Below, one piece after another: positions 26,841-35,516 of a stretch of DNA of 64,000 bases (position 1 is the first letter of the stretch; the number at the start of each line of letters is the position of its first letter). The stretch is from NCBI GenBank assembly GCA_024707365.1, contig JANPZV010000008.1, forward strand, positions 410,667 to 474,666, given 5' to 3'. The stretch is from Terricaulis sp. Its GTDB lineage: Bacteria > Pseudomonadota > Alphaproteobacteria > Caulobacterales > Aquidulcibacteraceae. Below the pieces are notes generated by a model, which saw nothing but the letters and a program-made list of their open reading frames with translations, had not been told where the DNA came from and ran no database searches. The position numbers and the translations under genes were made by a program.

Positions 26841-28285
26841 GCGAGGCGGGCTTTCTGCCGCGATTTCAGCGTCTGATCAGCCGCTCGCTCGCGGCGCGGC
26901 TTTTGACCATCGCGATGGTGAGCGTGATTGGGCTTGTCGCCGCCGGCTGGGTGGCGCACGCGGCGTTCAACCGCCAGATGCTGCGGCTGCTGATCGATCC
27001 TGAGCTTTCCACGGTCGCGGATAATCTCATCGGCAATGCGGGTCCAGGGCTCGCGGGTGAGATCGTGCTGCGGGATTTGCCTTATGATCCGCGCTATCTG
27101 CAGGGGCTTTCCGGGCGCTATTTCCAGATCGCGCAGATCGAGGAAGGCGGGTTTCTCGATGTCGAGGTGATCTCGCCCTCGCTTTATGATGTGACGATCA
27201 ATCTCTTGCCGCAGCAGCAGGCGATTTTCACCGCGCCATCGCCGCCGCTCGATGCGATTTATCTTGATGTGCCGGGGCCGGATGGGGAGCAGCTGCGCGT
27301 GATTGCGCGGGTGGCGGAGATTCCCAATCTCGAAGGGCGCTATCTTTTCCTGGTCGGCATCGCCTCGCGCGCCATTCTGGCGCCGGCGGCGAATATTGTC
27401 GGCGTGGCGTTTGCGGTGTTTGTAGCGTTCTGCGCGCTGATGGTGGCGGCTTCCACGCTGCTGCAAGTGCGCATTGGCCTTGCGCCTTTGCATGAGCTGA
27501 CGCGCGACATCGCCAATGTGCGCCGCGGCCAGAGCGAGCGGCTCGAGGGCGATTATCCGGCTGAATTGCAGCCGGTGACGCAGGAGCTCAACGCGCTTGT
27601 CGATCACAACCGCGAAGTGGTGGAGCGCGCGCGCCGGCATGTCGGCAATCTTGCGCATGCACTGAAAACGCCGATCGCGGTGCTGAAAAACGCCGCCGGC
27701 GAGGGCGGGGGCGATGATGCGGTGCTCAAGCAATCGATCGATGAGATGGAAGGCTTTGTTGAGCGCCAATTGCGCCGCGCGCGCGTGGCCGCCCGCGCCG
27801 ATGCGCGCGCGGGGGCGCAGGCGTCCACCATCGCCTATCGCACCCCGGTGCTGCAGAACCTCGAAGACCTCGTCTTCATGATGGAGCAGAAATACGATCA
27901 CCAGAAAGCGATGGATATTTCCATCGAGGCCGAAGCCGACGTGACCTTCCGGGGCGAGCGCGAAGATCTGCTCGAAATGGCCGCTAACCTGATCGATAAC
28001 GCCTGCAAATACGGTAAGAGCATTGTGGTGGTGCGGGTGCTGCCGCCGTTCGATAGCGGCGGGCTGATGGAAATCGTGGTTGAGGATGACGGCCCGGGGT
28101 TGTCCGAGGAAGAAATCGCCCGCGCCATGGCGCGCGGGGAGCGGCTGGATGAAGCCGCGCCCGGCCAGGGGCTCGGGCTCTCAATCCTCAAGGAAACCGT
28201 TGATCTCTATGCGGGGGAGCTGATTTTTGAGCGCGGTCAATTGGGCGGGCTCAAAGCGCGGTTAAGGCTGCCGGCCACGGATTAG
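26837..28285 (+). CDS. Sensor histidine kinase (PhoQ/FeuQ-like)
   Basis: A 482-residue membrane kinase: TM1 about residues 20-40 (LLTIAMVSVIGLVAAGWVA), a periplasmic sensor of roughly 140 residues, TM2 about 180-210 (IVGVAFAVFVAFCALMVAAS), HAMP (LAPLHELTRDIANVRRG), then HisKA with LAHALKTPIAVLKN and an HATPase with NLIDNACKYGKS, VEDDGPGLSEEE and GQGLGLSIL. The periplasmic part contains acidic patches but no named fold that I recognise. It pairs with the overlapping response regulator and the PepSY protein. Confidence 0.9.
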   Translation: MSEAGFLPRFQRLISRSLAARLLTIAMVSVIGLVAAGWVAHAAFNRQMLRLLIDPELSTVADNLIGNAGPGLAGEIVLRDLPYDPRYLQGLSGRYFQIAQIEEGGFLDVEVISPSLYDVTINLLPQQQAIFTAPSPPLDAIYLDVPGPDGEQLRVIARVAEIPNLEGRYLFLVGIASRAILAPAANIVGVAFAVFVAFCALMVAASTLLQVRIGLAPLHELTRDIANVRRGQSERLEGDYPAELQPVTQELNALVDHNREVVERARRHVGNLAHALKTPIAVLKNAAGEGGGDDAVLKQSIDEMEGFVERQLRRARVAARADARAGAQASTIAYRTPVLQNLEDLVFMMEQKYDHQKAMDISIEAEADVTFRGEREDLLEMAANLIDNACKYGKSIVVVRVLPPFDSGGLMEIVVEDDGPGLSEEEIARAMARGERLDEAAPGQGLGLSILKETVDLYAGELIFERGQLGGLKARLRLPATD

Positions 28286-28340
28286 CGGCTGCGACGCTGC
28301 AACGGTTTCGGCGCCCATAAAAAAGGCTAGGCAAACACCC

Positions 28341-29003
28341 GTGCTGAATCAGCTGTTTGTTCTCCTTGCCGCCGCGATCCTGACGCTCGCCGCCGCGATC
28401 TGGGCGCTGCGCGCCTACCGCAATGGCGGCGGCAAGAACGCGCGCGCCAGCGCGTTGTTTGCCGGCGTTGTGGGGCTGGTTGCGTTTGGAACTTACCTTG
28501 CGCTCGGCCGCCCCGATTTGCCGGATGCGCCCTATGCGGCGCGGCTGGCCGATATCAAATCGCGCGAAGCCTCGACTTATACCGGCGAGGAATGGATCGC
28601 CTATCTTGGCGATGCGGCCAAGGCCGCGCCGGATGATCCGATCCCGCATTTCATGCTGGGCCAAGTTTATTACGCCAACCGCCGCCCGGAGGAGGCCGCG
28701 CGCGCGTTTGATGCGGCGCTGCGGCGCGCGCCAACCTTTGCGCCCGCGCTTATGGGCTTGGGCCGCGCGCTGACGGCGATCCAAGGCATGGTTTCGCCCG
28801 AGGCGATCGCGGCGTTTCAGCAAGCCGCCGCGCTTGATGATGCGGATCCAACGCCCTGGCTCTATCAAGCCATGGCGGCGATGGAAGCCGGCGACGGGGC
28901 CGCAGCGCAGCGGCTTTGGGGCGAAGCCTATCGGCGCATGAGCGAAGATGATCCGCGCCGCGAAATGGCGCTGCGCATGAGCCAAACCGCGGGAGAAGAA
29001 TGA
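28341..29003 (+). CDS. ccmI: Cytochrome c maturation protein CcmI
   Basis: A 220-residue membrane-anchored TPR protein that presents apocytochrome c to the haem ligation complex. Two N-terminal membrane segments (LFVLLAAAILTLAAAIWALR; ALFAGVVGLVAFGTYLAL) are followed by a short periplasmic linker and TPR repeats (PHFMLGQVYYANRRPEEAAR, FAPALMGLGRALTAIQG, PTPWLYQAMAAMEAGDGAAA). The length equals the short CycH/CcmI type. GTG start at 28341. It overlaps ccmE by 4 nt. Confidence 0.88.
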   Translation: MLNQLFVLLAAAILTLAAAIWALRAYRNGGGKNARASALFAGVVGLVAFGTYLALGRPDLPDAPYAARLADIKSREASTYTGEEWIAYLGDAAKAAPDDPIPHFMLGQVYYANRRPEEAARAFDAALRRAPTFAPALMGLGRALTAIQGMVSPEAIAAFQQAAALDDADPTPWLYQAMAAMEAGDGAAAQRLWGEAYRRMSEDDPRREMALRMSQTAGEE

Positions 29004-29443
29004 TGCGCCGCCGCGATCAACGCCTGATCCTGATCGCCGCCGCAGGCGCGATCCTGGTGCTGGCCATCTCGCTGACCTTCTTTGGGCTGCGCGATTCCGT
29101 CACCTATTTCGTCGCGCCCTCGGATCTCGCGGAGAAGGCCGCGCCTGGGCGCATGCTGCGCTTAGGCGGGCTTGTGGTGGAGGGCACCGTCACGCCGCGC
29201 GGCGATGACGGGGTGATCGCCTTCGACGTGACGGACGGCGCAACCGTGGTGCGCGTGCATTATGACGGGCTGCTGCCGGATCTGTTCCGCGAGGGCCAGG
29301 GCGTTGTCGCCGAGGGGCGGTGGAGCCCCGGTGAGCCGTTCAAGGCCGACCGCGTGCTCGCCCGCCATGACGAAACCTATATGCCGCGCGAAGTCGCCGA
29401 AGCGATCAAGAATCGCGGCGAGTGGAAGGGTGAGAGCCCGTGA
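29000..29443 (+). CDS. ccmE: Haem chaperone CcmE
   Basis: A 147-residue periplasmic haem chaperone. N-terminal membrane anchor LILIAAAGAILVLAISLTFF; OB-fold body with RLGGLVVEGTVTPRGDDG and DGLLPDLFREGQGVVAEG; covalent haem-binding His and the following Tyr in ARHDETYMPREVAEAIK (HxxxY). It overlaps ccmF by 4 nt. Confidence 0.95.
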   Translation: MMRRRDQRLILIAAAGAILVLAISLTFFGLRDSVTYFVAPSDLAEKAAPGRMLRLGGLVVEGTVTPRGDDGVIAFDVTDGATVVRVHYDGLLPDLFREGQGVVAEGRWSPGEPFKADRVLARHDETYMPREVAEAIKNRGEWKGESP

Positions 29444-31368
29444 TCGCCGAAATTGGCGCATTCTGCATGGCGCTGGCGCTGGCGCTTTCGCTCGCGCAGG
29501 GCGTGCTGGGCTTGCGCGCGCAAGCGGCGCATGCGGGCGCGGCGGTGGCCGTGGCGCAGGTTGCGGCGCTGCTGTGCGGCGTCGCGATGGCGTGCCTCAT
29601 CATCGTGTTTGTGATTTCGGATTTTTCCGTCTCGGCGGTGGTGTCCTATTCGCACATCGACAAGCCGCTGATTTACAAAATCGCCGGCTCATGGGGAAAC
29701 CATGAAGGTTCGATGCTGCTGTGGTGTGCGGTGTCGGCGCTGTTTGGGGCGCTGTTCGCCTCGCTGCGGCGTGGCCAAGCGCTCGGGCTTTGGTCCAAAG
29801 CCGTGGGCGTGCAGGGCTTTGTGACCGCCGGCGCGCTGATTTACACGCTGGCGCTGTCGAACCCATTCGCGCGGCTTGATCCTGCGCCGTTGCAGGGGCT
29901 GGGCCTTAATCCGCTCTTGCAAGATCCCGCGCTCGCGGCGCATCCGCCGATGCTTTATCTCGGCTATGTCGGGCTCAGCATTCCGTTCTCGCTCGCCATC
30001 GCGGCTTTGCTTGAAGGGCGCGCCGATCAAGCGTGGGCGAAGGCGCTGCGGCCTTGGACGCTGGCGGCCTGGACATGCCTCACCATCGGCATCGGGCTTG
30101 GCGCCTATTGGGCGTATTACGAACTGGGCTGGGGCGGCTGGTGGTTCTGGGATCCGGTTGAAAACGCCAGCTTCATGCCGTGGCTGATCGCCTGCGCGCT
30201 GGTGCATTCGGCGATCGTGACAGAGCGGCGCGGCTCGCTGGCGGCATGGACGATCCTGCTTTCGATCCTTGGCTTTGGGCTTGCGCTGCTGGGCACGTTC
30301 CTGGTGCGCTCTGGCGTGCTCACCTCCGTGCATGCATTCGCGATTGATCCGGGGCGCGGCATTGCCGTGCTTGTGCTGCTGGCGGTGGCGATGGGGGTTG
30401 GCTTTGGGCTTTACGCGCTGCGTGCGCATAAGCTCGCCAAGCCCTCCGGCTTTGCGGCGGTGAGCCGGGAGAGCATGCTGGTTTGGAATAATTTCGGGCT
30501 CTCGGTGGCGGCGGGGATTGTGCTGATCGGCACGCTCTATCCGCTGATGGTGGAAGCGGCGGGCGGCGGGCTGATCTCGGTTGGGCCGCCTTTTTTCAAT
30601 CTCACGGTGACGCCGGTGCTCGGCGCCTTGTTCTTGCTGCTGCCGCTTGCGCCCTTGCTGACTTGGCGCGTGGGCAATGCGCGTGCGGCGCTTAAGCAGC
30701 TTCTGCCCGCCGCGATCCTGGCGCTGCTGACGCTGGGGCTTGCGCTTTGGTTCTCGCATGGGCGCATCGCGCCGGCTTTCGGCTTGGCGATCGGCGTTTG
30801 GCTGGTGGCGGGCGGGCTGATTTATCTCTGGGCGCGCGTGCGGCGCGGCGAGGGGCGGCTCATCGCCAAGCTTGCGCTGTTGCCGCTTGCGGTTTGGTCG
30901 ATGAGCATCGCCCATATCGGCGCGGGCGTGCTCACCATCGGCGCGATTGGCGAAACCGCGTTCCGCAGCGAGCGCGCGGTGGCCTTGGCGCCGGGCGAGG
31001 GCGCGGAATTTGCGGGGCGGCGCATCACGCTGCTTGAGGTGGGCGAGATCGAGGGGCCAAACTATTCAGCCACGCGCGCGAATTTCCGCGTCGATCAGGC
31101 CGGGCGCGCGGCCGCGCTTTCCGCCGAGCGCCGCTTTTATCCGACATCGAACACGCCCACTACGGAGGTGGGCATTCTCGGCGATCTTGACGGCGATCTT
31201 TACATCGCCCTTGGCGAAGCGCTGCGCGATCGTCCTGGCGTGTGGACGGTGCGGCTTTATCATAACCCGGTGGTGCAGCTGATTTTCATCGGGACGATCA
31301 TGCTCGCGATTGGCGGAGCCTTGAGCCTTCTGGCGCTGGCCCGCCGGCGCAAGGATGGCCCGGCATGA
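29440..31368 (+). CDS. ccmF: Haem lyase subunit CcmF
   Basis: A 642-residue polytopic membrane protein with 14 or 15 predicted helices that transfers haem from CcmE to apocytochrome c with CcmH and CcmI. The WWD motif is WGGWWFWDPVENASFMPW. Conserved histidines occur at GNHEGSMLLW and LAAHPPMLYLGYVG, and a periplasmic loop is present before the last helices (LLEVGEIEGPNY, FYPTSNTPTTEVGI). The reading is intact. It overlaps ccmH by 4 nt. Confidence 0.95.
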   Translation: MIAEIGAFCMALALALSLAQGVLGLRAQAAHAGAAVAVAQVAALLCGVAMACLIIVFVISDFSVSAVVSYSHIDKPLIYKIAGSWGNHEGSMLLWCAVSALFGALFASLRRGQALGLWSKAVGVQGFVTAGALIYTLALSNPFARLDPAPLQGLGLNPLLQDPALAAHPPMLYLGYVGLSIPFSLAIAALLEGRADQAWAKALRPWTLAAWTCLTIGIGLGAYWAYYELGWGGWWFWDPVENASFMPWLIACALVHSAIVTERRGSLAAWTILLSILGFGLALLGTFLVRSGVLTSVHAFAIDPGRGIAVLVLLAVAMGVGFGLYALRAHKLAKPSGFAAVSRESMLVWNNFGLSVAAGIVLIGTLYPLMVEAAGGGLISVGPPFFNLTVTPVLGALFLLLPLAPLLTWRVGNARAALKQLLPAAILALLTLGLALWFSHGRIAPAFGLAIGVWLVAGGLIYLWARVRRGEGRLIAKLALLPLAVWSMSIAHIGAGVLTIGAIGETAFRSERAVALAPGEGAEFAGRRITLLEVGEIEGPNYSATRANFRVDQAGRAAALSAERRFYPTSNTPTTEVGILGDLDGDLYIALGEALRDRPGVWTVRLYHNPVVQLIFIGTIMLAIGGALSLLALARRRKDGPA

Positions 31369-31751
31369 GTTGGCTCACATCGTTGCTGATCGCCGCAACG
31401 GCTGGAGCGGCGCTGGGCGATCCGGCGCAGGAGGCGCGGGCGCTTTCGCTGGAGCGCGAGATACGCTGCGTTCAGTGCGAAAACGAACCGATCGCCCAAT
31501 CCACGGCGGACATCGCCGCCGATATGCGGGCGCTCGTGCGCGAGCGGATCGCCGCCGGCGATAGCGATGCGGAAATCCGCGAATTTTTCCGCGCGCGCTA
31601 TGGTGATTTCGTCTTGTTCCGTCCGCCCATGGACGGGCGGACCTGGCTTTTGTGGCTCGCGCCGCTGCTGCTGGCCGGGGGCGGGGGCCTGGCGATTGCG
31701 CGCATGCGGCGGGACGGCGCGCCGGGCGAGCCCGAAGAGGGCGATCGGTAA
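31365..31751 (+). CDS. ccmH: Cytochrome c maturation protein CcmH (CycL)
   Basis: A 128-residue thiol-disulfide protein of the haem lyase complex. Signal segment WLTSLLIAATAGAALGDPAQ; redox motif IRCVQCENEPIAQS (variant of the LRCxxCQN motif, both Cys present); helical bundle ADIAADMRALVRERIAAGDS; FRARYGDFVLFRPPM; one C-terminal TM (LLWLAPLLLAGGGGLAIARM). No ccmG or ccmABCD gene follows within the window. The 164-base gap to degP contains a weak GC stem and T5 at 31768-31815 that might act as terminator. Confidence 0.93.
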   Translation: MSWLTSLLIAATAGAALGDPAQEARALSLEREIRCVQCENEPIAQSTADIAADMRALVRERIAAGDSDAEIREFFRARYGDFVLFRPPMDGRTWLLWLAPLLLAGGGGLAIARMRRDGAPGEPEEGDR

Positions 31752-31915
31752 ACGACCGTTGAGCAGCCTGGGGCGACGGATAAGGCGAAAAATGGCCCCC
31801 AGCCGCGCTTTTTCCCAACTTTGCCTCAAACCACCCTTACCCGAGCGCCCTGAGCGCGCTTAATTAGGGGGTGGCCCCGCCTCCCTCGCAAGCGGCGCCA
31901 TTGAAGGAAGCCTGG

Positions 31916-33441
31916 ATGCCCAACCCTGTCATCGTCAAATCCCTGCGCCGCACCGCCATTGCGGGCGCTGGCGCTTTGGCTCTGCTCGCCGGTTTCGCCG
32001 CGCCGGCTCTGATCTCGCGCCCCGCAGACGCGCAAGAGATCACCCCGGCCGCATCGCAGCACCAGGCGGCGCGCCCATGAGCTTTGCCGATCTGATCGAG
32101 CGCGTGCGCCCGGCGGTGGTTTCCATCTCCGTGCGGCAGACGCCCAATTCCGCCACCGGGCCGAGCCTTGAGGGCTTGCCGCCTGGGTTTGAGGAATTTT
32201 TCCGGGGCCGCCCGGGCCGCCCTGGGGGCGCTGCGCCCACCTCGCTCGGCTCGGGCTTTTTCATTGATGAGCGCGGCACGATCGTGACCAACCATCACGT
32301 GATCGCCAACGCCGAAGAAATCACCATTCGCACCAGCGATGGGCGCGATCTGCAGGCCGATATTGTCGGCTCCGATGAGCTCACTGATATCGCGGTGCTG
32401 CGCGTGCGCGGCTCAAACCCGCGCTTCCAGTTCGTGACGTTCGATGATTCCAATCATCTGCGCGTGGGCGATTGGGTGGTCGCTGTCGGCAACCCGTTTG
32501 GGCTTGACGGCACGGCGACGGCTGGCATCGTCTCGGCGCTGGGCCGCCGCGATGCGGGCTCGACCGCTTATGTCGATTACGTGCAGATCGACGCGCCGAT
32601 CAATCGCGGCAATTCCGGCGGGCCGACCTTCGACCTCAATGGCAATGTGATTGGCGTGAACAGCGCCATCTTCTCGCCAACGGGCGGCAGCGTCGGCATC
32701 GGCTTCGCCATCCCGGCGACGACCGCTTCGCAAGTCGTGGCCCAGCTTGAGCGCGGCGGCCGCGTCACGCGCGGTTGGATCGGCGTTTCGATCCAGCCGC
32801 TCGATAACGACATCGCCCGCAGCCTTGGCCTTGAAGAAGCGCGCGGGGCGCTGATCGCCAATGTGGTTGCTGAAGGCCCGGCCGCGCGCGCAGGGTTGCA
32901 GCAAGGCGATGTGATCCTTTCGCTCGACGGGCACCGCATCGAGGATAGCCGCGATCTCACCCAGCGCGTTGGCGCCACCGAAGTGGGCCGCAATGCGCGC
33001 GTTGAAATTTTGCGCAACGGCCAGCGCCGCACGCTGAACATCCGCTTGCAAGAGCGCCCCTCAGAGCAGCAATTGCTGGCGAGCGTTGCGCCCAATGCGC
33101 AGAATCCGCCGCCCCCGCCGCAAGAGCCGGGCGTTGCGGGCGTTTCGGCTTCCGGCCTTGGCGTCACCGTGCGCCCGCTGAACGCGGAAGATCGCACGCG
33201 GCTTAGCCTCACGGCCAACCAGGCCGGGCTCATCATCACCGCGATCGCGCCGGAGAGCGATGCGTCGGGCAAGCTGGGCGTGGGCGAAGTGATTTTGCAG
33301 GCCGATGGGCGCGCCGTGCGCACCGCGCAGGAGCTTGAGACAGCCACTGGCGCTGCTCAACGCGCCACGCGCCCGGTTCTGCTGCAAGTCGAAGGGCGGG
33401 CGGGGCGCCGTTTCGTGGCCGTGGACGTGGCCGCAGAATAA
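31916..33441 (+). CDS. degP: Periplasmic serine protease DegP/HtrA, one frame break
   Basis: The repaired length is 508 residues. Signal peptide: RRTAIAGAGALALLAGFAA. The break lies at the C4 run 32043-32046; one further C reads ITPGRIAAPGGAPMSFADLI and joins the leader to the protease domain. Catalytic triad: His in IVTNHHVIANAEEI, Asp in SDELTDIAVLRV, Ser in IDAPINRGNSGGPTF. Two PDZ domains follow (GWIGVSIQPLDNDIARSLGL; GVTVRPLNAEDRTRL). Without repair the protein would start only at 32077 and lack its export signal. It is followed 10 bases later by a two-component system. Confidence 0.93.
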
Positions 33442-33451
33442 GGATCAGCGC

Positions 33452-34120
33452 ATGAGGGTATTGCTGGTTGAAGACGACGCGGACATGGCCAAGAGCATCG
33501 AAAGCGCTCTGGTGGCTGATGATCATAGCGTCGAGATCGCCAATGACGGAGAAAGCGGCGAGGCCAAGGCGCTGGAAGGCGGCTATGATGTGATCGTGCT
33601 TGATCGCATGCTGCCCAAGCGTCTCGGCGTTTCGGTGGTGAAGAATTTGCGCGATCAGGGCGTGTCAACGCCCGTGCTTATTCTTTCGGCGCTGCACGAT
33701 GAGGATCATCGCGTCGAAGGCTTGAACGCAGGGGCCAATGATTATCTTGGCAAGCCGTTCTCCACGCGCGAATTGCTGGCGCGCGTGCGCTCGCTCTGGC
33801 ATGGCCGGGATCGCACGCCGCAGACGCGGCTTTCCGTCGGCGATCTTGAGATGGATCTGCTCGCGCGCACGGTGAAGCGTTCGGGCAAGAAGCTCGATCT
33901 GCAGCCGCGGGAGTTCCGCCTGCTCGAATACCTCATGCGCCATTCGGGGCAGACGGTGACGCGCAAGATGCTGCTGGAAAACGTCTGGGACTATCATTTC
34001 GACCCGCAAACGAATGTGATCGACGTGCACATCTCGCGCCTGCGCTCGAAGATTGATCGCGATTTCCCGCAAAGCCTTTTGCATACGGTGCGTGGCTCAG
34101 GCTATCGACTGGAGGCATGA
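33452..34120 (+). CDS. OmpR-family response regulator
   Basis: A 222-residue regulator. Receiver: VEDDADMA, phosphoacceptor Asp in VIVLDRMLPKRLG, LILSALHDEDHR and KPFSTRELLARVRSLW. Output: winged helix with LQPREFRLLEYLMRHSGQTV, NVWDYHFDPQTNVIDVHI, HTVRGSGYRLEA. It overlaps the kinase by 4 nt. The degP-regulator-kinase-glnE order suggests a periplasmic stress response, as for other HtrA-linked two-component systems. Confidence 0.9.
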   Translation: MRVLLVEDDADMAKSIESALVADDHSVEIANDGESGEAKALEGGYDVIVLDRMLPKRLGVSVVKNLRDQGVSTPVLILSALHDEDHRVEGLNAGANDYLGKPFSTRELLARVRSLWHGRDRTPQTRLSVGDLEMDLLARTVKRSGKKLDLQPREFRLLEYLMRHSGQTVTRKMLLENVWDYHFDPQTNVIDVHISRLRSKIDRDFPQSLLHTVRGSGYRLEA

Positions 34121-35516
34121 GGCCGGGCCTCGCGCTATTCCGCACCACCACGTTCCGGCTTGCCATCGTGCAAGCCGGGGTCGTGCTGCTGTTTGTCGTC
34201 GCGCTTCTGCTCTACGTCTATTTCGCCACGGCCGGCCAGCTCATCCGCGACAGCGACGTGCTGGCCGATCAGGAATATTCGGCGTTGGAGCGCGCCTATA
34301 ACGAAGGCGGCATGCGCCGGCTCAATCAGGAAGTGGTTGAGCGCGCGGCGCGCCAGGGCGCGCTGCTTTACATGCTGGCCGAAAGCAATGGCGCGGTGAT
34401 CAGCGGCGATTTCCGCCAATTGCCGGCTGTGCCCGCTGACGCGGCGGAGCGGATCGATTTTCATTTTGAGCGGGTGGATGAAGCGGGCGCTGTGATCCGC
34501 GGCCGCGCGCGGGGAAAGTGGGCCGTTTGCTCAACGGGCCGATCCTCTTGGTGGCGCGCGATCTCGGCGATACGGCGCTGATCGCCGGGCGCATCACCCG
34601 CGTCCTATGGACGGTGGCGATCGTCGGGATCATCCTTTCGATCGCCTCCGGCCTTCTGGCCGCCGCACAAGCCGCGCGCCGCGCGGAATTTGGCCGACAC
34701 CGCGCGCGCGGTGATGGCCGGCGATCTCAAGCGCCGCGCGCCCATACGCGGCGCCGGCGATGAGTTTGACGCGCTGGCCGCGGCCATGAACGGCATGCTC
34801 GACCGCATCGAGCAATTGATGCACACCACGCGCAACGCAGGCGACGCCATCGCGCACGATTTGCGCTCGCCGCTGACGCGCTTCCGGCAGAAGCTGGAAG
34901 CGGCGCTCGATGCGCCGGCCAATTCGGACGCCGATCGCGAGGCGCTGCGCAATGCGGCGGAGGAAGCCGATCGCCTGGTTGAGACGTTCTCGGCTGTTCT
35001 CAAGCTGGCGCGCGTGGAGGGGGCCGGCAATTGGCGCATGCAGCGCGTGGAGGCCACCACCCTGCTGCGCGAGCTGATCGAATTTTATGAGCCGGTGGCC
35101 GAAGAAAAAGGCCAGAAGCTGCTTGGCGACGTAGAGGATGATCTTTTCGTGCGCGGCGAGCTTGGGCTCTTGGCGCAGGCGGCGTCAAACCTGATCGAAA
35201 ACGCCATCAAATACACCCAAGAGGGCGGCGAGCTTGAGCTGCGCGCCGTGCGACGGCCCGATGGCCGCATCGAAATCAGCGTGGCCGATAATGGGCCCGG
35301 CATCGCCCCGGTGGACCGCGATCGCGTGGTGGAGCGTTTCGTGCGCTTGAAAGCGCGCGCTCTTCGCCCGGCGTTGGCTTGGGGCTGAGCCTTGTTGCGG
35401 CGGTGGCGCGGTTGCACCAAGGCGGGCTGCATCTGCGCGATGGGCTTGGCGATGAAACCCATAAGGGCCTCGCCGTCGCGTTGGTGCTGCCGGCGTTGCA
35501 AGGGGCGCGGACATGA
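34117..35516 (+). CDS. Sensor histidine kinase, three frame breaks
   Basis: The repaired length is 466 residues. TM1 about 14-35 (LAIVQAGVVLLFVVALLLYV), periplasmic segment of about 110 residues, TM2 (VLWTVAIVGIILSIASGLLA), HAMP with DEFDALAAAMNGMLDRIEQL, HisKA DAIAHDLRSPLTRFRQKLE, HATPase SNLIENAIKYTQEGG, VADNGPGIAP, VGLGLSLVAAVARLH. Breaks: G4 at 34511-34514 (one G missing), TTT at 34689-34691 (one T extra) and the GC repeat about 35353-35360 (one base missing). Together they give an exact multiple of three. Its stop overlaps the glnE ATG. Three breaks in one gene is the second-highest load in the window. Confidence 0.85.

Noticed and set aside
31752..31915. A rho-independent terminator after ccmH (GC stem near 31768-31802, then T5).
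   Set aside because: The stem is imperfect with a loop of about 20 nt and the T tract is short and displaced; mentioned only under ccmH.
32077..33441. A cytoplasmic DegP variant lacking a signal peptide.
   Set aside because: A proper signal peptide is encoded just upstream in another frame; one additional C in the run 32043-32046 joins it to the protease.
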